In this document: positions 1 through 6,679 of the stretch, one piece after another
How the letters are laid out: each line of letters begins with the position of its first letter
Numbering within the stretch: position 1 is the stretch's first letter
From: NAT127 sp041655035
Lineage (GTDB): Bacteria > Pseudomonadota > Gammaproteobacteria > Pseudomonadales > Porticoccaceae
Reading direction: 5' to 3'
NCBI GenBank assembly: GCA_041655035.1
Contig: JBAZCN010000063.1
Span: forward strand, 1 to 17,306
Length of the DNA: 17,306 nucleotides
The notes under the pieces: generated by a model
What the model saw: the letters and a program-made list of their open reading frames with translations, nothing else
Database searches by the model: none
What the model was told of the DNA's origin: nothing
Made by a program: the position numbers and the translations under genes

Positions 1-2
1 TG

Positions 3-182
3 CGGTACGACCGCATTCAAGTCTCGGCCAACTAACTCCACTAGAGTTCGCCGGCCGAGCGGAACCAGATACACCAACCGAGGCCATTCTCCAAGTTTGA
101 ATGGTCCGAAGAAATCAGGCAGGTCAGTGCCTTGTATGAGGTCAATGGCGGCGGCATGATGTGCGCTCCACGGCCGCTGTGA
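3..182 (-). other. Unidentified open frame running off the left edge
   Basis: On the minus strand a frame stays open for 60 codons from just after a TGA (183-185) to the window edge. It reads SQRPWSAHHAAAIDLI near its upstream end and GPFKLGEWPRLVYLVPLG in the middle. There is no ATG in the visible part and no recognisable ribosome binding site, so it is either the decayed remnant of a gene whose start is lost or a chance frame. The composition looks protein-like (regular hydrophobic spacing, a WPRLVYLVPL stretch), but I do not recognise a family. It follows the broken TonB receptor on the same strand, which fits a decaying segment. Confidence 0.3.
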
Positions 183-196
183 TCAACTACGCTGAT

Positions 197-700
197 TCAG
201 GTCTCTCTCTGATAATGACCGACCGCTAGTATATTTCCAAGCGATGCATAAGCGGTTCGGCATAGACAAGGTGTAAATGTCCAAGCTGTCCTGCTTGGCG
301 TTGGCGGCAAAAGGTATTCGTCATCCAGTGCATTGCGCATGAAGAAACTCAGGTCCACGTCGGTGTTGCCAATGGCATTCCAGTGGAGGCACAGGTTGGC
401 GAGGTCATAGGATGGCAATTCACCATTGGCCACGTAGTAGGAATCCTGCCAGTACCAATTGGCATTGAACACCAGTTCGCCATTCGTGGGCTGGAACGGC
501 AACACCCAATGTACGGCGACGGACGTCGATCACTGTGGCGACGCTGGATCCAGGGAAGCTGCCTGAAGCTCGGGAGCCACTGGCACGGTTTGATGGGTAT
601 AGGCGAGGGTGAAGGTCAGGTCTTCCAGCAGTTCAACCACCAACTCCGAGTTATCGCCCCGGGAATGTTGATCGCGCCTTCGACATCAATCATGTCGAAT
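197..700 (-). pseudogene. TonB-dependent receptor, C-terminal remnant (broken)
   Basis: Read on the minus strand, several frames together resemble the last strands of a TonB-dependent outer-membrane receptor barrel. One block reads LTFTLAYTHQTVPVAPEL (about 600-655). After an in-frame TGA at 530-532 the same frame continues with LVFNANWYWQDSYYV and DLSFFMRNALDDEYLLPP, the aromatic-rich strand followed by the FxRN-x-DDEY signature usual near the receptor C-terminus. Upstream, IDVEGAINIPG lies in another frame, so a frame change is needed near 655-665. Near 285-300 the natural ending (DIYTLSMPNR then AWKY) again lies in a different frame. The plug domain, TonB box and signal peptide are absent. 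One stop plus two frame changes within about 500 bases make it a pseudogene. Such receptors import chelated iron or other large substrates; the original ligand cannot be told. Confidence 0.75.
679..699. repeat. Perfect inverted repeat, 8-bp arms
   Basis: The arms TTCGACAT (679-686) and ATGTCGAA (692-699) are perfect inverted copies separated by five bases (CAATC). The element lies between the end of the repA-like gene and the TonB receptor remnant. The arm-spacer-arm layout could suit a regulator or recombinase site, but the bases also read as receptor codons (FDMIDVEG), so it may be coincidence. There is no T-tract on either side, so it is not a typical terminator. Confidence 0.4.
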
Positions 701-775
701 ATCCAAGGTTGTGGTCTTTATTGCTCACAGGCTAAGAGGGTGGGTGGGACACTACAATTTGGAATCTTGCGGCGC

Positions 776-1798
776 TCAAAGCGGCCGCGGACTGGGGTGG
801 AGGATAAAACCCTCGTCCGCAACGTCCACCCGGGCCTGGGGGTAGATGGCCTTGACCAGTTGCAGTGTGCTGAGAAAAACACTTCGCGTCTGGCGTGAGC
901 GCTTATAGCTGACGCCAGAACCGAACTCCAGTTGCTTCCAGGTGAGCAACTGCGGCGTCGCCAGCCCCGGTAAGGTGCCGGCGGCCCAGATATACATGTC
1001 GATCGCCCAGCTGTTGTCGCTGATGATTTGCAGTGCCCGCCGGTCGAGCCCGATGGCTTCGGCGAGGATCAGGTCGTGAAATCCCTGGCTGACGATGATC
1101 TGCCGGGAAAGCCCCAGGGAATCGATGTCTTTTTTGGAGGACGAAAATACCCCGCTGTCATAGATGAAAACATCCACCAGTGGCGTTGCCAGGCGGGTCT
1201 GGTCTTCCCTGACGATAGTAAGGGTGCACGCCGAGACCCTGCGGCCCTGGTCCGTTACCCGTTTGTAGGTCATACCGCCGCCTTCCACGCCGAGCGCCTT
1301 CAGATAAGCGTTGCGGGTGTGTGGAACATCCAGCAGTGCTGAATGCTGGCGGATAACCTGGGTGTGGAGATAGACAAGGGCCAGGCGGGCCTTGGCGCCA
1401 AAGGGCACGCCGATCGGGGAGCCATCGTCGAAGCGACCACTTTCCAGGTAATACTCATCAAAGCCGATCTGGTGTTCACCGAAAAAGCTGATCTGGCGTC
1501 GCCACTGGAGCGCGGGATCGTCGCCGGCCATCGGCTGGCGGTGGGGGAGAGCGGTGATCATCATGCTGGCCCAAGCCGGTTCAGGCTCGGCTCCGCGGGC
1601 CTCGAGCATCGCCGCGGCGGCGTTGACGCAGGTATGTTCAAGCTTGCTTTTGGTCAGCCGGCGGGCTTCGTCGATGCCGTGCTCTGTTATCATCTGGTGT
1701 GCGTCAAACATAGGCCCGGATATGTCCGTTGATGTCGCCTGATCGCGAGCCGATCGCGACCGTGTTTCGCACTTCATGCTAACAGCGGGGGTTCGCAC
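776..1798 (-). CDS. Plasmid RepA-like replication initiator
   Basis: The protein is up to 340 residues and resembles the plasmid-encoded RepA family (RepA_C type) of proteobacterial plasmids. Visible hallmarks: TALPHRQP (82-89), IGVPFGAKARLALVYLHTQ (129-147), the GGGMTYKRVTDQGRRVSAC segment (173-191) and LQIISDNSWAIDMYIWAA (256-273), followed by a TWKQLEFGSGV stretch. Family members are thought to bind and open a plasmid origin. The frame is intact over the usual family length. The start is uncertain: the longest frame begins at a GTG (1798), with ATG alternatives at 1777 and 1711, and none has a convincing ribosome binding site. No iterons, parA/parB or toxin-antitoxin genes are visible around it, so it looks like an isolated plasmid relic. 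The family assignment is from pattern recognition only. Confidence 0.75.
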   Translation of the reverse strand: MRTPAVSMKCETRSRSARDQATSTDISGPMFDAHQMITEHGIDEARRLTKSKLEHTCVNAAAAMLEARGAEPEPAWASMMITALPHRQPMAGDDPALQWRRQISFFGEHQIGFDEYYLESGRFDDGSPIGVPFGAKARLALVYLHTQVIRQHSALLDVPHTRNAYLKALGVEGGGMTYKRVTDQGRRVSACTLTIVREDQTRLATPLVDVFIYDSGVFSSSKKDIDSLGLSRQIIVSQGFHDLILAEAIGLDRRALQIISDNSWAIDMYIWAAGTLPGLATPQLLTWKQLEFGSGVSYKRSRQTRSVFLSTLQLVKAIYPQARVDVADEGFILHPSPRPL

Positions 1799-1848
1799 GA
1801 CGCAACGCCGGACGCCGGCACGGAATGTCGCGGCGTGCGCTGAACGCC

Positions 1849-1877
1849 TTTCAATTTGGCCGCAGAGTAGCTAGTAT
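1849..1877 (+). promoter_or_regulatory. Weak candidate promoter for the F420 operon
   Basis: A possible -10 box TAGTAT (1872-1877) lies 17 bases downstream of a poor -35 candidate TTTCAA (1849-1854). It is the best sigma70-like arrangement seen in the gap before npdG and would give a leader of about 85 bases. The -35 match is only 3 of 6, so this is tentative. Confidence 0.25.
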
Positions 1878-1908
1878 CCTGTGCCTTTGATGGCGGCATT
1901 CCGTCGCC

Positions 1909-1941
1909 AGCGCCAGAGCTGACCAACCCTCATCTGGCGCT
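1909..1941. repeat. Inverted repeat in the F420 operon leader
   Basis: AGCGCCAGA (1909-1917) and TCTGGCGCT (1933-1941) are perfect 9-bp inverted arms around a 15-base spacer, 30 bases before the npdG start. It could be an operator half-site pair or a stem-loop in the 5' leader. No T-tract follows, so a simple terminator is unlikely. Confidence 0.5.
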
Positions 1942-1970
1942 ATTTCATAAGATTTCCGACAGGGGGCAGC

Positions 1971-2651
1971 ATGTCAAACGAAGTTATCGCGATCATTGGC
2001 GGCACCGGCGCGCTGGGCACCGGCCTCGCCCGGCGCTGGAGCGCCGCCGGCTACCAGGTCATCATCGGCTCCCGCACCCAGGAAAAAGCCGATGAGGCGC
2101 TGAACGACCTCAAGGCGGTCATGGCCGAAAGAGGGCAGGGAGACCTTCAGGTCCGGGCGCTGGAAAACCTCGCCGCGGCCAGCGCCGCGGATATCGTCGT
2201 GCTCACGGTGCCCTTCGCCCACCATGAAAGCACCCTGGAAAGCATCAGGCCCGCCCTCGATGGCAAGATCCTGATCGACGTCACCGTGCCCCTGGTGCCG
2301 CCCAAGGTGGGTACCGTGCAGTTGCCGCCGGAAGGCTCCGCCGGCGCCGCCGCCCAGCAGTTGCTGGGCGAGGGCGTCCAGGTGGTGTCCGCTTTCCAGA
2401 ACGTGGCGGCCCATCACCTGCAGGAAGGCCAGGGGCTGGATTGCGACGTGCTGGTGAGCGGCAACAGCAAGGAGGCCCGGGAAAAAGTCGTCGAGCTGGT
2501 CGAGGCGGTGGGCATGCGCGGCTTCCACGCCGGTCCGATCGCCAATGCCGCCGCCGCAGAGGCGCTGACTTCGGTTATCATCAATATCAATCGCGCCCAC
2601 AAATGCCATGCCGGCATCCGCATTACCGGCCTGGGCGGGGAACACGGCTGA
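1971..2651 (+). CDS. npdG: NADPH-dependent F420 reductase (F420:NADP oxidoreductase)
   Basis: This 226-residue cytosolic enzyme transfers hydride between coenzyme F420 and NADP, linking the F420 pool to central redox metabolism. The N-terminal Rossmann motif IIGGTGALGTGLA (8-20) and the following GSRTQEKA (33-40), whose Ser-Arg pair is suited to the NADP 2'-phosphate, are as in archaeal Fno and actinobacterial homologues. Further family segments are DIVVLTVPFAHH (around 74-85), a VTVPL segment, and AFQNVAAHHL. Length is normal for the family. The ATG is preceded by a strong ribosome binding site (AGGGGG, 1961-1966 region). It is the first gene of a five-gene run, and cofC begins 24 bases after its stop. 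Its presence with the synthesis genes argues that F420 is used as a working redox cofactor. The preferred direction cannot be read from sequence. Confidence 0.92.
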   Translation: MSNEVIAIIGGTGALGTGLARRWSAAGYQVIIGSRTQEKADEALNDLKAVMAERGQGDLQVRALENLAAASAADIVVLTVPFAHHESTLESIRPALDGKILIDVTVPLVPPKVGTVQLPPEGSAGAAAQQLLGEGVQVVSAFQNVAAHHLQEGQGLDCDVLVSGNSKEAREKVVELVEAVGMRGFHAGPIANAAAAEALTSVIININRAHKCHAGIRITGLGGEHG

Positions 2652-2675
2652 GGGGCGTGCAGATGGACCCTGATC

Positions 2676-3407
2676 GTGGCTGACAGCCCCGCCAACACAG
2701 GGGTGTGGATTATCCTGCCGGTGAAGGCGGCCAGCGAGGCCAAGCAGCGCCTGGCGGATCGCCTGTCCGCCGCGCAGCGCCGGGCGCTGTCCCGGGCGAT
2801 GCTCGAGGATGTTCTCGACGCGGTGTGCGGGGTCGCGGGTGTCGGCGGCATCCTGGTGGTCAGCAGCGATCCCGACATCGGGACGTTCGCGGCGCGGTTC
2901 CCCATCGAGGTGGTGACGGAGCCCGCAAATAACGCCGCGGGCCTCAATGGCGCTGTCGACCACGGGGTGCATGAGGCCATCGCGCGCGGCGCGACTGCGG
3001 TGATGGTCCTGCACGGCGACCTGCCGCTGGTGGAGGGCCGCGAACTGGAGCGGATGCTGGCGTGTCACGATACCGGGAACGGCCCCCGCATCACCCTGGC
3101 ACCGGACGATGAGCGCGATGGCACCAATGTCCTGCTGGCATCGCCGCCCCGCGCCATTCCCTTCGCCTATGGCCGCAACAGTTTCAGCCGCCACTGCCAA
3201 CTGGCCGAGCAGGCGGGAGTGGGCGTCGAGGTGGTCGACTCCGCGGCCCTGGCGCTCGATATCGATACGGCCGCCGACCTGACCCGGCTGGCGGTGTATT
3301 ATGCCGGCCACTCTGAACTTGCCGGGCGGCACAGCTGGCGCCTGCTGAAGACATTGAACATCGTCCCCACCGCAAGGCCCGACAGCCGTTCGTTACGGAT
3401 CGGATAG
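2676..3407 (+). CDS. cofC: Phospho-acid guanylyltransferase of F420 synthesis (CofC/FbiD)
   Basis: CofC-type enzymes activate a three-carbon phospho-acid with GTP to give the guanylylated side-chain precursor used by CofD. The 243-residue product shows the nucleotidyltransferase opening WIILPVKAASEAKQRL (11-26), a metal- and nucleotide-binding HGDLPLV (113-119), the family block DDERDGTNVLL (144-154) and the closing LALDIDTAADL (192-202). It starts at a GTG with a modest GGA element upstream; a nearby ATG (2663) is out of frame and stops at once. The fold appears complete by about residue 210, leaving a tail of roughly 33 residues rich in Arg and Ser that exceeds the usual length. The gene sits between npdG and fbiC. 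Whether it takes 2-phospholactate, phosphoenolpyruvate or 3-phosphoglycerate cannot be judged by eye. Confidence 0.9.
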   Translation: MADSPANTGVWIILPVKAASEAKQRLADRLSAAQRRALSRAMLEDVLDAVCGVAGVGGILVVSSDPDIGTFAARFPIEVVTEPANNAAGLNGAVDHGVHEAIARGATAVMVLHGDLPLVEGRELERMLACHDTGNGPRITLAPDDERDGTNVLLASPPRAIPFAYGRNSFSRHCQLAEQAGVGVEVVDSAALALDIDTAADLTRLAVYYAGHSELAGRHSWRLLKTLNIVPTARPDSRSLRIG

Positions 3408-3418
3408 GTACAAAACCC

Positions 3419-5914
3419 ATGGTTTGCGAAATGCGACAACTGCTCGATACGGCACTGCAGGGGCAAGCCCTCAGCCCCCAACAGGCCCTGCTGCTGGCCG
3501 AATGCACCGATCTGCCGGTGCTGATGGCGGCGGCGGGCGCGCTGCGCGACCGTGCCCATCGCAATGTCATCACCTACTCCCGCAAGGTGTTCATCCCGCT
3601 GACCCATCTGTGCCGGGACGTCTGCCACTATTGCACCTTCGCCAAAACCCCGCGCCATATCGGCCAGCCCTATATGAGCGTCGAGCAGGTGCTGGCGGTG
3701 GCCCGGGAGGGCGCCCGCAACGGCTGCAATGAAGCGCTGTTCACCCTCGGCGAGAAGCCCGAGCTGCGCTACAACGCCGCCCGCGAAGCGTTGGCGGAAC
3801 TCGGTTTTGCCTCCACCCTGGAATACGTCGCCCATGTGGCGAAGATTGTTTTTGAAGAAACCGGCCTGCTGCCCCATATCAACGCCGGCAATATGACGGC
3901 GGAAGAGGTCGCCTTTCTGCGACCGGTGTCGGCCTCGATGGGCATCATGCTGGAGTCCACCTCTCCGCGGCTGTGCGAAAAGGGCATGCCCCACTACGGC
4001 TCGCCGGACAAAGACCCGGCGGTGCGTCTGGAAACCATCGCCCTCGCCGGCCAGGCGCAAGTGCCCTTTACCTCCGGCATCCTGATCGGCATCGGCGAGA
4101 CCCGCCGCGAGCGCGTCGAATCCCTGCTCGCGCTGCGTGAACTGCACCAGCGGTACGGCCATTTGCAGGAAGTGATCATCCAGAACTTCCGCGCCAAGCC
4201 AGGTACCAAGATGGTCAATGCCCCGGAGCCGGACCTGGATGAACTGCTGTGGACCATTGCCGTGGCGCGGATCCTGTTCGGCGCGACGATGAACATCCAG
4301 GCGCCGCCCAACCTCAGCGACGCCGGCGCGCTGCCGCAACTGGTGGCTGCCGGCATCAACGATTGGGGCGGCGTGTCGCCGGTGACCCCGGATTTCGTCA
4401 ACCCCGAGGCCCCGTGGCCGCATCTGAAACGGCTGGCGGAAGAGACCTACAACGCCGGCAAGCACCTGGATGAACGACTCACCATCTACCCCGCCTTCGC
4501 CCAGCGACCGGAGACCTGGCTCGATCCGGCGCTGCACTCCGCGGTACTGCGGCTGGTGGATGCCGAGGGTTTCGCCCGCAGCGACGACTGGGAAACCGGC
4601 GCTTCCACGCCGCCGCCCGCCGAACTGCTGGCCCTGATCCCGGGCCACGGCGAGCGGGTGCCCCGCAACCCGCTGCGCGCCAGCGCCGATGTGGTCGAGC
4701 TGGTAGCCCGCGCCCGCCGCGGAGAGCGGTTGTCGGAGCAGGCGGTAGAGCGGCTGTTTCAGGTCCGCGGCGACGATTTCGCCCATGTCTGCGGCGAGGC
4801 CGACGCCGTGCGCCGGGAGCTGTGTGGCGACCGGGTCAGCTATGTGGTCACCCGCAATATCAACTACACCAATATCTGCACCTACAAATGCCAGTTCTGC
4901 GCCTTTTCCAAGGGCAAGGCCAGCGAGAACCTGCGCGGCAAGCCCTATGACCTGGAGCCGGGGGAGATCGCCCGGCGCACGGCGGAGGCCTGGGCGCGGG
5001 GCGGCACCGAGGTGTGCATGCAGGGCGGCATCCATCCCGAGTACACCGGCCAGACTTATATCGATATCTGCCACACCGTGAAAGGCGCCTGCCCGGAGAT
5101 GCATATCCACGCCTTCTCGCCGCTGGAGGTTTTCCAGGGGGCGGCCACCCTCGGCATCGGCGTGCCGGACTTTCTCCGCCAGCTCAAGGCCGCCGGGCTG
5201 GGCTCGCTGCCGGGCACCGCGGCGGAGGTGTTGGACGACGAAGTGCGCGCCATTCTCTGCCCGGACAAGGTCAATACCGAGGAGTGGCTGGCGGTGATCG
5301 AGAGCGCCCACCAGGCGGGGCTGAAAACCACGGCCACCATCATGTTCGGCCATGTCGACCGGCCGATCCACTGGGCGCGGCACCTGCTCAGGATTCGGGA
5401 CCTGCAGGAGAAAACCGGCGGCTTCACCGAGTTCGTGCCGCTGCCCTTCGTGGCCATGGAGGCGCCGCTGTACCGCAAGGGCCGGGCGCGGAAAGGCCCC
5501 ACCTTCCGCGAGTCCATGCTGATGCACGCGGTGGCCCGGCTGGTGCTGAGCCCGCTGATCGCCAATATCCAGGCCTCCTGGGTCAAGCTCGGGGAAGAGG
5601 GTGTGGTCGCCTGCCTCAACGCCGGGGTCAATGATCTCGGCGGCACGCTGATGAACGAATCCATTACCACCGCTGCCGGCGCCAGCCACGGCCAGGAAAC
5701 CTCGCCCCGGCAGATGATCGAGCGCATCGAGCGGGCCGGACGCAGCCCCTGGCAGCGCACCACCCTGTATGCTCCGGTGTCCGAGGAGCGGCAGCGGGTG
5801 GGCCTCGACGCCGGCGAACTGTCTCCGCTGGTCTACTCGCTGGTGGATCGCAAGGCGGCCCGGCGGGTGGCTCGCGGGCAGGGCCGGATCGACGTGGTGG
5901 ACGTGACGGGTTGA
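3419..5914 (+). CDS. fbiC: FO synthase, fused CofG-CofH radical SAM protein
   Basis: FbiC makes the deazaflavin FO from tyrosine and the riboflavin intermediate 5-amino-6-ribitylaminouracil by two radical S-adenosylmethionine half-reactions. The 831-residue protein carries two iron-sulfur motifs of the CxxxCxxC type: CRDVCHYC (Cys 65, 69, 72) in the N-terminal CofG-like half and CTYKCQFC (Cys 487, 491, 494) in the C-terminal CofH-like half. Conserved stretches such as LTHLCRD, IGIGETRRER, QNFRAKPGTKM, NICTYKCQF, GGIHPEYTGQTY and MFGHVDRP accompany them. The fused layout is as in actinobacterial FbiC, whereas archaea use two separate proteins. The ATG at 3419 is 11 bases past the cofC stop, with GGATAGG about ten bases upstream; an in-frame ATG at 3431 is the alternative. 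cofE begins three bases after its stop. Both halves look intact, so both catalytic steps should work. Confidence 0.97.
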   Translation: MVCEMRQLLDTALQGQALSPQQALLLAECTDLPVLMAAAGALRDRAHRNVITYSRKVFIPLTHLCRDVCHYCTFAKTPRHIGQPYMSVEQVLAVAREGARNGCNEALFTLGEKPELRYNAAREALAELGFASTLEYVAHVAKIVFEETGLLPHINAGNMTAEEVAFLRPVSASMGIMLESTSPRLCEKGMPHYGSPDKDPAVRLETIALAGQAQVPFTSGILIGIGETRRERVESLLALRELHQRYGHLQEVIIQNFRAKPGTKMVNAPEPDLDELLWTIAVARILFGATMNIQAPPNLSDAGALPQLVAAGINDWGGVSPVTPDFVNPEAPWPHLKRLAEETYNAGKHLDERLTIYPAFAQRPETWLDPALHSAVLRLVDAEGFARSDDWETGASTPPPAELLALIPGHGERVPRNPLRASADVVELVARARRGERLSEQAVERLFQVRGDDFAHVCGEADAVRRELCGDRVSYVVTRNINYTNICTYKCQFCAFSKGKASENLRGKPYDLEPGEIARRTAEAWARGGTEVCMQGGIHPEYTGQTYIDICHTVKGACPEMHIHAFSPLEVFQGAATLGIGVPDFLRQLKAAGLGSLPGTAAEVLDDEVRAILCPDKVNTEEWLAVIESAHQAGLKTTATIMFGHVDRPIHWARHLLRIRDLQEKTGGFTEFVPLPFVAMEAPLYRKGRARKGPTFRESMLMHAVARLVLSPLIANIQASWVKLGEEGVVACLNAGVNDLGGTLMNESITTAAGASHGQETSPRQMIERIERAGRSPWQRTTLYAPVSEERQRVGLDAGELSPLVYSLVDRKAARRVARGQGRIDVVDVTG

Positions 5915-5917
5915 TTC

Positions 5918-6679
5918 ATGGCGTCGCTGTCCCTGTTTGCCCCCGACAACTTTCCTCTCATTCACCCCGGCCAGCCGCTGCTGCCCGCCATCCTGGGGTC
6001 GCTGAAGCACAGCGGCCAGACTCTGGCGGATAGCGATATACTGGTGCTGGCCCAGAAAATCGTTTCCAAATCCGAAAACCGCTTTATCGATCTCGCCGAG
6101 ATCGTTCCCAGCGATCAGGCCCGGACCTACGCCGCGCAATGTCACAAGGACCCGCGCTTTATCCAGGCGGTGCTGAATGAGACCGCGGCCGTGGTTCGCT
6201 GCGTGCCGAATGTGTTTATCGTCCGCCACAGGCTGGGTTTTACCCTCGCCAACGCCGGTATCGACCAGTCCAATATCGACCCCGCCGGCCGTGACCTGGC
6301 GTTGCTGCTCCCCGAGAACCCCGACCGCAGCGCGGCCGCGCTGCGCCGGCAGATCCGGGATGCCCTCGGTGTCGACGTGGCGGTGGTGATCAGCGACAGC
6401 TTCGGCCGTCCCTGGCGGCTCGGCACCACCGGCGTCTGCATCGGTTGCGCCGGTATCGAACCGATCCGCGACCAGCGGGGGGAAAAGGACCTGTTCGGGC
6501 GCACCCTCCAGGTCACCCAGCCGGCCATCGGCGATGAAATCGCCGCCGCCGCCTGCCTCTTGATGGGCGAGGCCGATGAGGGCCGGCCCTTCGCGGTGCT
6601 GCGCGGCCTGCCGATCATTGCCGCCGATCTGCCGGCTGCGGCCCTGGTGCGGAGCGGCAGCGAGGACCTGTTCCGGTGA
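5918..6679 (+). CDS. cofE: F420-0:gamma-glutamyl ligase
   Basis: CofE adds gamma-linked glutamates to F420-0 using GTP and divalent metal, giving the polyglutamate tail. The 253 residues match the stand-alone CofE length. Family segments seen: DSDILVLAQKIVSKSEN (38-54), a NAGIDQSN substrate/metal loop (112-119), VISDSFGRPWRLGTTGVCIG (157-176), and GDEIAAAA then GEADEGRP (205-224) near the end. In mycobacterial FbiB this domain is fused to a C-terminal flavin-binding domain that reduces dehydro-F420-0; that domain is absent here, and nothing like it is encoded elsewhere in the window. The gene starts three bases after fbiC and overlaps cofD by four bases (GTGA), so translation of the three is probably coupled. 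Confidence 0.94.
   Translation: MASLSLFAPDNFPLIHPGQPLLPAILGSLKHSGQTLADSDILVLAQKIVSKSENRFIDLAEIVPSDQARTYAAQCHKDPRFIQAVLNETAAVVRCVPNVFIVRHRLGFTLANAGIDQSNIDPAGRDLALLLPENPDRSAAALRRQIRDALGVDVAVVISDSFGRPWRLGTTGVCIGCAGIEPIRDQRGEKDLFGRTLQVTQPAIGDEIAAAACLLMGEADEGRPFAVLRGLPIIAADLPAAALVRSGSEDLFR

Noticed and set aside
1799..1970. Possible plasmid origin iterons upstream of the repA-like gene
   Set aside because: I looked for direct repeats and found only short GC inverted repeats; no iteron series is present.
1974..3332. Minus-strand open frame of 452 codons opposite npdG and cofC
   Set aside because: Both plus-strand genes are clear family members; the antisense product is low-complexity.
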